Counted from the first letter of the stretch, positions 23,341-34,829 are shown. The stretch is 64,000 nt of DNA from Cephalopachus bancanus (GCA_027257055.1 JAPVLO010000403.1:1178001-1242000), one strand, 5' to 3'. The notes: generated by a model from the sequence alone, not told the origin. Program-made: numbers and translations.

Positions 23341-23640
23341 TTTGTTTTTTATTTTTTTGAGTTGCGGTCTCATTCTGTCTACCCAGGCTGGGAGTGTAGT
23401 GGCACAATCATGACTCACTGCAAGCTTGACTTCCTGGGGTCAGGTGATTCCCCCATGACTTCAGTCCCTTGAGTAGCTGGGACTACAGGTGTGTGCCACC
23501 ACACCTAATTTTTATTTTTTGTAGGAACAAGTTCTCCCTATGTTGCCCAGGATGGTCTTGAGTTCTTGTATTCATGTGATCCTTCCACCTTGGCCTCCCA
23601 AAAGTGCTGGGATTACAGGCATGAACTATCATGCCTTGTC
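23341..23640 (-). mobile_element. Alu, old (J-like)
   Basis: CAATCATGACTCACTGCAAGC; divergent ends. Confidence 0.88.
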
Positions 23641-23684
23641 TTAAAATTTATTTTTTTTTAGCTCTTTTCTCTCCTTAGATAATT

Positions 23685-24269
23685 CTTTTTTTTTTTTTGA
23701 GTCAGAGTCTCACTCTGTCACCCAGGCTGGAGTGCAGTGGCACACACTCATGACCATCGCAGCCTCTACCTCCTGGGCTCAGGCAATCTTTCCCCCTCAG
23801 CCTTCCAAGTAGCGGGAACTACGGGTATGTGCCACCACACCTGGCTAATTTTTTTTTTTTTTTTGAGTTGGAGTCTCACTCTGCCACCCAGACTGGAGTG
23901 CAGTGGCCGCTCCCAGCCACTGCAGCCTCGACCTGCTGGGCTCTGGCGATCCTTCCACCTCAGTCTTCCAAGTAGCTGGAACTACAGGCACATGCTAACA
24001 CACTCGGCTAATTTTTTTGATTTATTGTAGAGATGAGGTCTTGCCAAGTTGCCCAGGTGGGTCTCGAACCCACGGGCTCAGGCAATCCACTCACCTCAGC
24101 CTCCCAAAGTGCAGTATTACAGGCTGAGCCACTGAGCCCGGCCTAATTTTTTAAATTTATTGTTGAGACAAGGTCTCACCAATGGTCTCCAACCCATGAG
24201 CTCAGGCAATCCTCTCACTTCCGCCTCCCAAAGTGCTGGGATTACAGGCGTGAGCCACTGCACCTGGCT
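23685..24269 (-). mobile_element. Alu split by a younger Alu
   Basis: Outer pieces 23685-23850 and 24144-24269. The break is at CTGGCTAATTT, with TAATTTTTT repeated on the far side. Confidence 0.88.
23851..24143 (-). mobile_element. Younger Alu nested
   Basis: Complete copy from T-tail to GCCACTGAGCCCGGCC. Confidence 0.92.
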
Positions 24270-24689
24270 AGGTAGTTTTCTTTCTGACTTCTCTTAGATC
24301 TTCCTATAATAGATTGGACCTAATGAATAAGTGATGCTCAGAACTAGATCTCCTCTAATGGTTGTACATGTAGGTTACAACTCTGTAAAAATTAAAAGGC
24401 ATATGAGAAGAGCATGGGCAAAGAAGACCCAAAATATTCATCTGCTTAAGGGAGGAAACAGCTGGGCCAGTACCCAGGGAAGTGTACTTAAGCAAGCCTG
24501 TATGCAGAAAATGTCCTGGGGTGAGGCAGAAATTGTGTATACAAGGCAAGAGGAAGTGGTGTGGAGTCTTTGTGCTCTGAGTGATGAGTTTCCTCTGGGG
24601 GAACAGTTCTAGCTGTTTACTTCCTCGGATGTTGATGCACTGCTCATACAAAGCTAAAGCTAAATTGATTAAACAGGATGAAAATTCAC
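24270..24689. other. Intergenic, unique
   Basis: Nothing recognised. Confidence 0.5.
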
Positions 24690-24807
24690 TTCATCAATCA
24701 CAATAGCTACATTTTAGAGCTCAATGGTCACATGTGGCTAGTGGCTACAGTACTGGACAGGTAAGAATATTTCCATCATCATAGAAAGTTCTATTGAACA
24801 GTGCTGG
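24690..24807 (-). mobile_element. hAT-type nonautonomous DNA transposon fragment
   Basis: CACATGTGGCTAGTGGCTAC and CATAGAAAGTTCTATTGAAC followed by CAGTGCTG form the familiar end of a common hAT-Charlie MITE family. The exact family name is not asserted. Confidence 0.6.
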
Positions 24808-25296
24808 ATTAGGAGTAGTAAGGGTATCAGGAAGGGATACATATGTTCTAGCCCTTCCAGGATCAAATCTCTAAGAGCCTTGGGTATGAGTTACCTACCC
24901 TCTCCCTGCTATTCCCTTTCTCATATCTGTACCAGTGACTGGACAGTGTACACAAACAACCAGGCTCATGTGTTTCATGGTCTCTCCATCCCTTTGTCTT
25001 GCCCTCTGATCTGCTCTTGTCCTTGCTCCACCCCCCCCCAGTCCCTGGAAAACAAGCTACAGAAAAAAATTTTCCATCAACTTTGACCTAGTCACAAATT
25101 CAGAGGGAAGGAGCCACTAAATTCTTGAACAGGTGAGAAAGGAGTGGGGGCGGGGTTCAGATGAAAGTCACCCTGACTCTAGGGAGAGCTAGAGACTGGC
25201 ACATTCAGAGGGACAAAGGGAGGCAGGAGAGAGCAGTGCAGGATGCAAGATAAACAAATGAAAAATGAAGACTGAAACTGAAAGGAATCTTTTTGA

Positions 25297-25586
25297 TTTT
25301 TTTTTTTTTTTGAGTTGGAGTTGCACTCTGTTACCCAGGCTGGAGTGCAGTGGCACGCTCATGGCCACCGCAGCCTCGACCTGCTAGGTGATCCTTCCAC
25401 CTCAGCTTTCCAAGTAGCTGGAACCATAGGCATGCACCACCATGCCCTGCTAACTTCTTGATTTTATTTAGGGACAAGGTCTCACCAGATTGCCCAGGCT
25501 GGTCTTTAACCCATGAGCTCAGATAATCCTCTCACTTCTGCCTCCTAAAAGGCTGTGATTATAGGCATGAGCCACTGTGCCTGGCC
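25297..25586 (-). mobile_element. Alu
   Basis: First of two same-orientation copies. It lacks CTGGGCTCAGG in the right arm. Confidence 0.92.
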
Positions 25587-25609
25587 TTTTAAATTTTTCT
25601 AGTAACAGA

Positions 25610-25901
25610 TTTTTTTTTTTTTTTAGCTGCAGTCTCACTCTGTCGCTCAGACTGGAGTGCAGTGGCTGCTCCCGGCCACCGCAGCCTCGACCTGCTGGGC
25701 TCCAGCGATCCTTCAGCCTCAGCCTTCCGAGTAGCTGGAACTACAGGCGCGTGCTACCACACCTGGCTAATTTTTTTGATTTATTGTAGAGATGAGGGCT
25801 CGCTATGTTGCCCAGGCAGGTCTCGAACCCACGGGCTCAGGCAATCCACTCACCTAGGTCTCCCAAAGCGCAGGATTACAGGCTGAGCCACCGAGCCCGG
25901 C
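25610..25901 (-). mobile_element. Young Alu
   Basis: Flanked by CTAGTAACA at about 25599 and 25902. Confidence 0.92.
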
Positions 25902-26529
25902 TCTAGTAACAAATTTTATGTAGAATTTCCAGGAGCCTGATATTTGCAATTATTGTTCGTCAATCCCTAAATTAAGGGCCAGGATTAGCTCTGTCTGCAA
26001 AGCTTGAAATGAGCCAGAAGTCAGGAAGCACATTGACTTCTACTATCCTAGGATTTCTCACCTAGGATTATACACTTGGATAGGAACTGTGGAAATGGTA
26101 GCTACCGCCAAAGAATTTAGTACTTATGACTCCTGAATAGTTATCCCTGTCAGCATATAATCCAGGTTTGCATTGGAGAGAAACGCTTTGGCAAAACCAA
26201 ATTATAAAATAGGAAACCTCCACCCTTTCCTCCCAAACTTCATTTCCCTGTATTTTAATGATTTATGAACTCCAAAATTGTATTTAGTAAAATTACCTAC
26301 GGACTTGGAAAACTAGCTCAGACCACTCCCATACATTTAGTGAACGGGAAAGACCAAACATGGCTCAACTTCCTTCTCTTCTCCCCTCCAACCCCCACTG
26401 ACTACATTTGTTAGGGTTAATAGGGAGTATTCTTAGCTCTCATTAACGTGGATTGTGAAGTACGTAGAAGAAAGCTACTTTAAGCATCCCTTTTTTCTAG
26501 TAACTTCTCCAATGCCATTCATTTTTTGC
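25902..26529. other. Intergenic DNA 3' of TXNIP
   Basis: No repeat or gene recognised. Confidence 0.5.
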
Positions 26530-26541
26530 CATTAAAAAAAC

Positions 26542-26547
26542 TTTATT
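26542..26547 (-). terminator. TXNIP: TXNIP polyadenylation signal AATAAA
   Basis: TTTATT on the + strand reads AATAAA on the TXNIP strand, about 1.7 kb past the stop. An upstream stretch of 19 A (26552-26572 region) on the same strand could confuse oligo-dT priming. Confidence 0.65.
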
Positions 26548-27214
26548 TTTTACTTTTTTTTTTTTTTTTTTTACAAATAATACCCCCATTTGGGGTGAAA
26601 ATATATCTGGTTAAGTACAAAATATAGCTTTTAATCATACAAAAAGATATACAATATTAAAAAACAAAGATGAAACCATTTTCAGCCCACATACTTTCTG
26701 GTTCTAGTAATTCTTCAGAAAAGGGTGGAGCTCAGTGCTCTGACACAGGACAGTGAACAAAGTGCTCTGGCTAAGGGTGACTGACCGAGTATTGGCAGCT
26801 GCAGTGAGAGAAAGACTAATATCCCTATCCCCTAACACTGGGAAGGGGATTCGAGGGCCTTTGTAAAGACCTAGTTTCTCATGGCAGTGTCTGGAGGCTC
26901 TGATCACAGTGTCAGGGTCTTGACTGAGAGTTCCTCCTTGGGTTGATAGGTCACCGTGAGCAAGGCTGACAGTGACCCTTTTAAATGATTGGAGTGTTAG
27001 AATTACATAATTCTATATATTGTGACAGTCTCAAAAGTAGTTACTTCTTTTGTCATTGTGCTTATCCCTAGAGACATAGTAGCCCAGTTTTAGCTTACAT
27101 TTATAATAGGGGAAAAACAAAAGTTTAACAGGAACTAAAGTGCTAAGAACACCACCTTAGAATCGATTCCAAGGACTCACATTAAAAAAAAACCCAAAAA
27201 ACCCCAAAACCCCC

Positions 27215-27506
27215 TTTTTTTTTTTTTTGGAGTTGGAGTCTCACTCTGTTGTCCAGACTGGAGTGCAGTGGCCGCTCCTGGCCACGGCATTCTCGACCTG
27301 CTGGGCTCTGGTGATGCTTCCGCCTCAGCTGTCCAAGTAGCTGGAACTACAGGTGTGCACTACCACGCCCGACTAATTTTTTGATTTATTGTAGAGATGA
27401 GGTTTCGCCAGTTGCCCAGGAGGGTCTCAAACCCGCAGCCTCAGGCAATTCACTCACCTCGGCCTCCCAAAGCGCGGGATTACAAGCTGAGCCACCGAGC
27501 CCAGCC
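27215..27506 (-). mobile_element. Alu within the TXNIP 3' UTR, sense to the mRNA
   Basis: T-tail then GGAGTTGGAGTCTCACTC...; ends GCCACCGAGCCCAGCC. Low divergence and the CCGCTCCTGGCC block mark it as a young lineage copy. It lies about 730-1020 nt after the stop codon. Confidence 0.93.
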
Positions 27507-28237
27507 CAAAAACATTCTCTTATATGAAAATGTTTTCAGCAAGAGAACGCAGTGCAATAGGTTCTAAAATGGCTTTTAAGACCTTTGGTGGGGCACAGTG
27601 ACTCCTGCTTTAAGCCAGATTAAAGTACATTCTAAGCAAAGACAACCTTAGAGCACCTTCCCTTTAATTAAGTAGGAAAAGCTCTCTCCAAAGTTCAAAT
27701 CAAACAGCCCTGTGGAGTTTGTTTTTTTCTGTTTAGGTGTCCAGAGGGGAACACTGATTTTAAGAACCTCCTTTTTCCAAAGTTTTGGCCACGACTTTTC
27801 ATTTTCCTACTTTACTAAATTGGCCATGCTCCACATGGCACAGAGGTACAAGTCCAATGTTAGTACAATCTATCAGAAAACCTCCAAGATACCTTAAGGA
27901 AACCACGCATGGAGACCATTTCTACTCCTGACTCAAAACTGGAAATGCCTCAATTTTCAGGGAAATCTGAGAAAACGGACAGGCCTGAATTTTTTTAGTT
28001 GTTTTTAAACCCATCCAGCAATCAACCCCTATATCACAACATCGGCGCTGGCTGGGGACGAGTCCACACCCATTAAGGCCCAGGAGATTGCCTGCTGATC
28101 ACCTCCTACGTTAAGGAGTCAGAGGCAGAGGTGGACCCGTAACCCCACCATGGAGACTGTCGAGTCTCTGAAAAAGTGAGTGTTCAGGTAGAGAGGCAGA
28201 AAGAAATAGATACAGCTGCTTCTTTTCTTCCACATGC

Positions 28238-30618
28238 TCACTGCACATTGTTGTTGAGGATGCAGGGATCCACCTGGAGGAAAAAACAAGAGACTTTAAG
28301 ATTGGATATAAAGTAAAAGAACAAGCGATTCCTCTAAGTCAGCTTCCCACAGAAACTTAGGACAAATGTAACATTAAAAAGGACAATTCTCACCTCAGTA
28401 TAAGTAGGTGGTGGCATGAACTTGAACTCAGGAGCATACATAAAGATAGGGCTGTCTTGAGAGCCATCTGTATCATCTAGCAAAGGAGTGGTGGGGCTCT
28501 CCAATCGGTGATCTTCGGGAATGATATCCATATAGCAAGGAGGCGCTAGAAAGAGAAAATATACGTAGATAAGAAGCCTGGCCAAGAAATGCTGAACCAT
28601 CAAAATTTTATAAACCCAAGCAAACCAGAGGGGAAGAAAAGACATTAAGTCTGGCTCACCTTCTGGGGTATCAGGGATGTTCAGATCTACCCAACTCATC
28701 TCAGAGCTGGTTTGGCTGGCCATGCTGGATGTTCGGCTGCTTAGACCAGATCTGCTGCCAATTACCAGAGGCAAGTCAAGGATGACTTTCTTGGATCCAG
28801 GAACGCTAACATAGATCTAAGAAAGGAAGATGGTAGTTGGTGGTTAAACTAGCAGTCTGGAAAAAACACCACTATTGTGGTGACAGATGAACAATTTCTT
28901 TCCTAGAACCCCCACCTACTCACCAGTAAGGAATATTCAACTCTAAGGATGTTGCAGCCCAAGATAGAAGGCCTGATCTTCTGCACCCGAAGGCTCTTGC
29001 CACGCCATGATGCACATGTCCCTGAGATAATATGATTGCCTCTGACAGATGACAGCTTCTGAGTCAGCACCTTGGTCTGGCCATTAGCAAGGTAAGTGTG
29101 GCGAGCCACAATGGCAGCTTTGGGGACCACAATGCGGGAACATGTATTCTCAAAGTCAGCATGGATGGAAATCTCATCACCTAGTAATGAGAAGAATGAA
29201 AACTTGTTAACTGATACTAAGCATAGTTAATGACATTTTCTCTCCCCAGTCTGTACCCTTACCCCCAAACCCACAATTCCTGTTTTATCTACCACTGCAA
29301 GCACTAGGTTTTTACCTTCACAGAATCCTTTTCTGTCAATTCGAGCAGAGACAGACACTCTCCCATCAGGAATGAACATGCAGGAAACTTTCTTCTCCTT
29401 TTTAGCAGACACAGGTGCCTACGTAGAAGGGGACAAAAAGCTGTTTTGAGATACTTCCATCTAATGCCCAGGACACCTGATTTATCATCCCTGTGACCCA
29501 GGAGAGTAGAATCCTAAAATGAACCTCACCATTAAATCGGGGGTATTGACATCCACCAGATCCATCACTTCAAAGTTTTTCTTTGTCTCTTGAGTTGGCT
29601 GGCTGGGGCGATCAAGAAAAGCCTTCACCCAGTAGTCTACACACCCGTATTTCCCTTTGAAGGATGTTCCCAGAGGCCTGTGCCAAGAAAAAGAAAACTT
29701 TAAAATGCTCCCCAAGAGTAATAAGTGATCAAAAGAGAACAAGGTATTTACAGACAAAAATTCTAAGATGTATTTAGCTAATACCTACCCCTGAGGAAGC
29801 TCAAAGCCAAACTTGTACTCATATTTGTTTCCAGGTCTCATGATTACCATCTCATTCTCACCTGAAGAGAGAGAAAAGCGAGTAACCATTAGGTTTCTGG
29901 TTACACTTAAAATGCATTTGTGTGACACAGAATGCTTGGGTAGCATGCAAGGGTATTGTAATATCCCAGTTTCATCCCTTATGTTCTTCAATGAGAGATT
30001 CTGATGCGTTTTGTTGGGAGAAAGTTGCAAAGCCCTGTAATGTTTAAAGACTCACCAAGAACAATTACCCTTAATAACATCTCAAACAGGAAGCAAAGAA
30101 TAAGCAACTTATACGTATAGTTTTTTAAAAAACTGAGGTGCCACGCCTCAGGATCACTTTTAGGGTGCACTTTAAGAAGTGGTAAAAACCACTCTTTATG
30201 AGGTAGGGAAAATGTTTCCCAATTAAAACTACAAAAGAAAAGAAAGCCACACGTAACTCAAACCACTCAAGCTGAGCAACTTAAACATTTAGCATAGGTT
30301 TACCAATCCCTTTCAATCTTCCCTCATCAGCTTTTCGCCCTCCCACAGTGAACATCTGGGCTACTCACCAGTCGGCTGGTCTTCCAGGAGAAGCGTGTCT
30401 TCGTAGCGCAGATACTCCGAGGTCTGTTTGCACTGCTGGGATCCCTGCAGCCAGAGGACTTTCGCCACTCCGCAAGCCAGGACCCGAACGGCTTTGACTC
30501 GAGTAACTTCACACACCTCCACCATTACCCGGCCGGCCACCTTCTCGCCACTGCCGTACACCTTTTCAGGGTCGTTAAAGACCACCTCGAAAGACTTGAT
30601 CTTCTTGAACATCACCAT
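28238..30618 (-). CDS. TXNIP: Thioredoxin-interacting protein (alpha-arrestin), 8 exons
   Basis: Exons on the complement are 30618-30369, 29861-29789, 29677-29530, 29418-29316, 29180-28924, 28816-28660, 28545-28394 and 28273-28238 (TGA). They total 1176 nt, 391 aa, equal to the human length. All introns are GT...AG. The start is the ATG at 30618 (MVMFKKIKSFE); an in-frame upstream ATG at 30639 adds seven residues, but the human protein starts at MVMFKK. The N-terminal arrestin fold spans roughly residues 10-150 and the C-terminal one roughly 175-300. Cys63 (QQCKQ) and the Cys near 247 (GTCASWRG) that forms the disulfide with thioredoxin are present. Both PPxY motifs (PPCY near 331, PPTY near 375), which recruit WW-domain E3 ligases such as ITCH, are intact. 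The family protein inhibits thioredoxin and drives GLUT1 endocytosis. The Ser-rich segment near 308 that AMPK phosphorylates in human is kept, with a Gln where I recall Arg (MASQTSSEM). The gene is compact (introns under 500 bp), as expected for an immediate glucose-responsive gene. Confidence 0.98.
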
Positions 30619-30970
30619 GACTGGGCTGAGTTGGCTCAAGAGTCAGAAACAAAGGAGGAGGAAAAAAAAAAAAAAAGCACACACACCCAAATCCAGAAAG
30701 GACCCTTTGCAGTTAAATTTCACTCCTAAGGAATGAGGGTGTCCGTGTCCTTAAGTAGTTTGGGCTTCAAAGCAAAATAAGACTTAAAGAAGCTCAGAAA
30801 CGAATTTTAGCTGCTAAGTTTCTGAAAAGACGCCCCAATTTTTTAAGCTGCCGGACAAAAAGAACTTTAAGGGGGGAGGGAATCTATTTTCTTTCCCCAA
30901 AGGCTGCCGGAGAGATCTCGATCCCGGCAGATGCCAGATAGCACTCCGACCCAAGAGACGAAAGGCTGGT
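30619..30970 (-). other. TXNIP: TXNIP 5' UTR (inferred)
   Basis: Unspliced sequence lies between the TATA box near 31000 and ATG 30618. The transcription start is placed about 25-30 nt downstream of the TATA box, giving a leader of about 350 nt. It contains a run of T on the mRNA strand (A run at 30661-30675 on +). Confidence 0.6.
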
Positions 30971-30994
30971 TTCAGCCGAGAGCCGGAAACTGAT

Positions 30995-31002
30995 CTATAT
31001 AG
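30995..31002 (-). promoter_or_regulatory. TXNIP: TATA box
   Basis: The palindrome CTATATAG provides TATATAG on the TXNIP strand about 380 nt upstream of the ATG. It is the only TATA-like motif between the response elements and the coding start. Confidence 0.7.
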
Positions 31003-31043
31003 TAGCTCGGGCCGGCCGAGCCACGCGAGCTCTGGGCCGGAGG

Positions 31044-31060
31044 CTCGTGCTGCCCTCGTG
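31044..31060 (-). promoter_or_regulatory. TXNIP: Carbohydrate response element (ChoRE)
   Basis: Two half E-boxes separated by 5 bp read CACGAGGGCAGCACGAG on the gene strand (CTCGTG-CTGCC-CTCGTG on +). This matches the ChoRE described for human TXNIP, bound by MondoA or ChREBP with Mlx. It lies about 45 bp upstream of the TATA box. Confidence 0.9.
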
Positions 31061-31072
31061 CACAGCCCTCCC

Positions 31073-31077
31073 ATTGG
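31073..31077 (-). promoter_or_regulatory. TXNIP: CCAAT box (proximal)
   Basis: ATTGG on + reads CCAAT on the gene strand, 12 bp upstream of the ChoRE. NF-Y sites flanking the ChoRE are known in the human promoter. Confidence 0.75.
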
Positions 31078-31089
31078 CTGCCCGGGCCT

Positions 31090-31096
31090 TGTTTAC
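31090..31096 (+). promoter_or_regulatory. TXNIP: Forkhead (FOXO) site TGTTTAC
   Basis: TGTTTAC is a full forkhead core lying between the two CCAAT boxes. FOXO1 regulation of TXNIP is known. Assignment of this copy is inference. Confidence 0.55.
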
Positions 31097-31107
31097 CAGG
31101 AGCCCGA

Positions 31108-31112
31108 CCAAT
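31108..31112 (+). promoter_or_regulatory. TXNIP: CCAAT box (distal)
   Basis: GACCAATCAG is a strong NF-Y consensus in inverted orientation relative to the gene, 31 bp from the proximal CCAAT box. A weaker third CCAAT lies at 31268-31272. Confidence 0.7.
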
Positions 31113-31185
31113 CAGCGAGGGCACAGAGGCGCGTGGACACGGTGTGCTCCTGGCGGGGAAAACGGTTGTTGTGATCCGCGGCGAT

Positions 31186-31250
31186 GCAGGGAGGAGGGGG
31201 CGGAGGAGGCAGGGAGGCCGAGAGGGCGGAGGGGGCGGAGGGGGCTGTGA
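31186..31250 (+). promoter_or_regulatory. G-rich tract with GC boxes upstream of TXNIP
   Basis: A nearly pure purine stretch contains repeated GGGGGCGGAGG units, giving several Sp1-type GC boxes and many G runs of three or more. It could fold into G-quadruplexes on the + strand. No coding potential is assigned. Confidence 0.55.
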
Positions 31251-31350
31251 GGCGGCTTCCCCTAGACCCAATGGAAGGAGGGTCCCATTGACCCCAAAAC
31301 GCATCGAGGTCGAGTGGCCGTCGGAGGGCGGGTGTGGATGTTTCTGGCCC

Positions 31351-32894
31351 GAGAACAGTGTTTTGAGGTAAAAGGAAAATGAACTTATGAGGGAATTTCA
31401 TGCCTGGTCTTAGCCAGCGCAGTTACTTTAGAGGCAGCCGTTTATTCCCCACTCACAATCAGCAGCACGCCTGTGAAAAACAACGCCCTCGCTCCAAAAA
31501 TACTTCAGGATTGGGGTCACGGGGCGCAGGCGACCCTGGCGTTACTGTTGAGGATGATTCCCCTTTGTCCTCGTGTCGCGCATCTCTACTAAATACCGAC
31601 AAATCTACCGTTTCTGAAGGAAAGGAGAGCTTGCCACGATTTGTAAACCCTGTCCAGTCCTCCTTGGAAAGCGGCCTGTGGGACTTATGTCCCCGCCCTG
31701 CCTTTCTCGCACCCCGGGGCCAGGGCCCAGTGCCTGTGCTGTTCGCACCGCCTGTACCCGCTCTTCTGTTCTCTGGAACGGAAATAGCACGGGTGTGTTC
31801 AGATCCTGTTGCTTATCCCCTCATCGCGTCACTTTCTACCTGCAAAGCTGGGGAACACTTTGTATTTGTTCCCCATCTGCTTCATTACCTCTTTTGTAAG
31901 GTGTGTCTTTTGGCTCAGATCATCTCTCTCTCCCTCTCTGCTTCTCCAGGAAAGGAAAAGAAAAGGAGAAAAAAAAGATACTTCATTCTTTTCACGTTCT
32001 TCCCGTGTTTCACTTTTTCTTGTCTTCATTCCCCTCTCCCAACTCACTAAACCAAATGTACATCCGTAAATCTGATTAAAAGCAAGACAAGACTGTCCTC
32101 TTGTTTATGTCCAAATTGTCAGTGGAGAGATGGCCATACACCTGTTTGAAGGAACATTTTTCTTTTTGTCTTTTCAGAGTTTTCTCCTAAGCCATTTAGA
32201 AATCAGAAAGAAGGGTAAGAGAAGAAACAACAGTCATCGGAGCCCTCTAAATTCAAGTTGGCAGAGACCTTGACTTATTTTTTGTTCGTTTCATTTGGCG
32301 GTCAGATGGGTTTTTCCCCTGTCTGTGAGATGCCCTAGGAGCTGACATCTGATAAATTATTCCTAAATGTAAAAAGAAAACGTATGCAGAGGTGGAGGGA
32401 TTCTTCCCCTTTTTCTGTGATTACTAGGCCCTTCCCTTATCTGCCTCAGGGTATCAGGAGATTATTACCTCATTCCTTGGTGCCAGAAAGAGGAAGATAA
32501 TGTCCCCAAGATCAAGATGGTGGAGAAGTGAGAAAAGCATTGGAGTACATTAAAATCCTATCGTCTCAGCAAAAAGAAGTCTATTAATTGCTATTAAGGA
32601 TCCTGCTTCCTATCTTATATACCCTAACTGGGTAGCCACCCTGAGTCTAACAAGTTACAATTCAACCCCTATATTAAGCAAGCTCAAGAATCAGGCATCG
32701 TGACACACACGCACTCACACGTACAGCATTAAGTCCCAGGAACATGTTGATCCTTAGGATGTATTCAAGGTGGCACCCCATCCTAGAAAGTTAACCAACT
32801 AGGCTTGAGGTGTTTTTAATTGGCCAACAATGTTGAGTTATTGAGAGCAGAGGAGGTGGGACTTCAATGAAAGTAATTTTAAAAGTTCAGCTGG
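31351..32894. other. Upstream flank of TXNIP, unique
   Basis: No repeat or gene recognised. A 216-codon open frame (31400-32050, +) has no family features. Confidence 0.5.
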
Positions 32895-33184
32895 GGCTGG
32901 GCATAGTGGCTCAAGCCTGTAATCCCAGCACTTTGGGAGGCCGAGGTGGGAGGATTGCCTGAGTCCAGGGTTCGAGGCCGGCTTGGGTAACTTGGTGAGA
33001 CCTCGTCTCTACAAAGAATCAAAAAATTAGCTGGGCGTGGTAGTTCGTGCCTGTAGTTCCAGCTACTTGGAAGGCTGAGGTGGAAGGATCGCCTGAGCCC
33101 AGCAGGTTGAAGCTGCGGTGGCTATGAGTGTGCCACTGCATGCATTCCAGCCTGGATGACAGTGAGACTCCAACTCAAAAAAAA
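32895..33184 (+). mobile_element. Alu
   Basis: Flanked by AAGTTCA and GAGTTCAAAA. Confidence 0.92.
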
Positions 33185-34023
33185 GAGTTCAAAATGATTC
33201 TTATTCTAAGTTCTCTCTCAGGCTCCAGTTTCTTTTTATTTTACCAGATAAAAAGCTCAGGACAGACCACTTGTTTACTCTGTGTTGTGCCTGGATTCCC
33301 TTGAATGCCAAAAACGATTTAGCTTTGGCAGCAGTGGCTGCCTACCAGGCCTGCAGCCAAGGCATGTTGTGAAGCAGAGCCCTCCTGGATAGAGTTGTTT
33401 ATGACCTTTCACCTTATAACCTGGTATTCTGATAAAAATTTTCCTCCTGATTCTCTTTTCTAAGCTTTTGGGTCGAATGCAGAAAAAAATCTTGTAAACT
33501 CTTGTCCTGAAAACAGGGTATAAATACTGGGTTTTAGGGGGAAAAGGCAGGTCCAGGAGGAACAGCAATGTCTCAGTCCAACAGTTTTGTGAATTAGATC
33601 ATCTTTACCTGCCCCTTCCCCACCCTCTTCAATCCCAGAGCCAATAGGAAACCAAGTGGTGATTGTTGTTTGTTTTACTGGAGCTGATAGAATAAAGCCA
33701 GAGCTTTCAGGGAGGGAAGTGCTCTTAGCACTTTGTTGCCAGTCAGAGACAAATCGCTGATTACCTTTCTCTTTTCTTTAACCTAGCCTGACAGACATTT
33801 AGATCTCTAAAGACTCATATCTCCTAATGTGAAACAAAGCATTTTCTTTGTCCTTTTAATCACTTCTGTCACCTCTACTCTGTAAACTTCCCTTTTGCCC
33901 TTATCCATTTCTCTTTCCTATTTTTCCCTAAGGAATATTAGTTTAGAGGCAAATTAAGTGTGGAATTCAAGATTGCCCAAGTCACAGATAAAAAAGAATG
34001 TAATAACATACCCACACACACAT
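33185..34023. other. Intergenic, unique
   Basis: Nothing recognised. Confidence 0.5.
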
Positions 34024-34301
34024 GGTTTTTTGAGTGAGGGCCTCACTCTGTTGCCCGGGTGCAGTGGCACAATTGCTGCTCACCATAGTCTCAAATTCCT
34101 GAGCTCAAATGATCTTCCTGCCTCAGCTTCTTGAGTAACTGGGACTACAGGCACATGCCACCATGCCCAGCTAACTTTTGCATTTTTTTGTAGAGGCGAG
34201 GTCTTGCTATGTTGCCCAGGTTGGTCTTGAACTCATGGGCTCAAGTGATCCTCTTGCCTCCCAAAGTGCTGGGATTATAGGCATGAGCCACTGTGCCTGG
34301 C
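34024..34301 (-). mobile_element. Alu, old (J-like)
   Basis: CAATTGCTGCTCACCATAGTCTC; the left end lacks GCTGGA. Confidence 0.88.
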
Positions 34302-34469
34302 TGAATAAGAATATATTAATAATTGTATAGCATCTTACAGTTCAAAGAGACTTTTTACGTAATTGCCATTTATGAAGCAACTATAATGAACCAAGTCCTT
34401 TATACAGTTTTGTCAATGATATTTTATTAATAAGGTCATCTGTCATGCTCCAGAAAGGATTTGAGGTTA

Positions 34470-34632
34470 GATCGTTTCATTTATTTCTCACAATAACCCT
34501 GTGACTCAGGATTGATTAAATCAGGCTCTGAAGTTAAGTAATTTGCCTTAGGTCACAGATTTTGTAAGTAGAGCAAGATTTTGAACCCAGGTCTGTCTAA
34601 AGTATGTACTCTAATGTGTTGTCTTGCCTCTT
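34470..34632 (+). mobile_element. MIR
   Basis: TCTCACAATAACCCTGTGACTCAG, TTGCCTTAGGTCACAGATTT and TTGAACCCAGGTCTGTC align to the MIR 3' two thirds. Confidence 0.75.
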
Positions 34633-34829
34633 AGTGTTTTGGTGCACAGTATCTTGTTTGACTTTCACAACTGTCTTATTACAAAGGATTCAGGCAAAAC
34701 TCAGAGAATTTTAGAGTTAAAGGAGACTTGAACAGTCTTCTTTTAAAATTCAGTTCCCTCATTTTGGTTAAATGACTTGATTTAGGGCATACGGTTAGTA
34801 TCTGGAGGAGTCACTCCCTAACCCAGGAT

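Larger units (their letters stand above)
26530..28237 (-). other. TXNIP: TXNIP 3' UTR containing an Alu
   Basis: From the stop codon to the inferred cleavage site is about 1.7 kb. One Alu (27215-27506) lies inside it, in the same sense as the mRNA. Without the Alu the length is about 1.4 kb, close to what I recall for human. The 3' end follows an AATAAA and an A-rich stretch. The end position is inferred. Confidence 0.7.
30960..31350 (-). promoter_or_regulatory. TXNIP: TXNIP core promoter and proximal enhancer, CpG-rich
   Basis: The region is clearly richer in G+C and CpG than its surroundings. It carries, going upstream from the gene, a TATA box, a carbohydrate response element, an inverted CCAAT box, a forkhead site and a second CCAAT box, then a G-rich tract (31186-31250). 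The same arrangement is known for human TXNIP, where MondoA/ChREBP-Mlx and NF-Y give strong glucose induction. Confidence 0.85.

Noticed and set aside
30619..30639. Upstream in-frame ATG for TXNIP at 30639
   Set aside because: Would add seven residues not present in the known protein; ATG 30618 gives the expected N-terminus and 391 aa.
31400..32050. 216-codon open frame upstream of TXNIP
   Set aside because: Composition is random, with no family motif, splice context or Kozak support. Long frames of this size occur by chance in GC-rich DNA.
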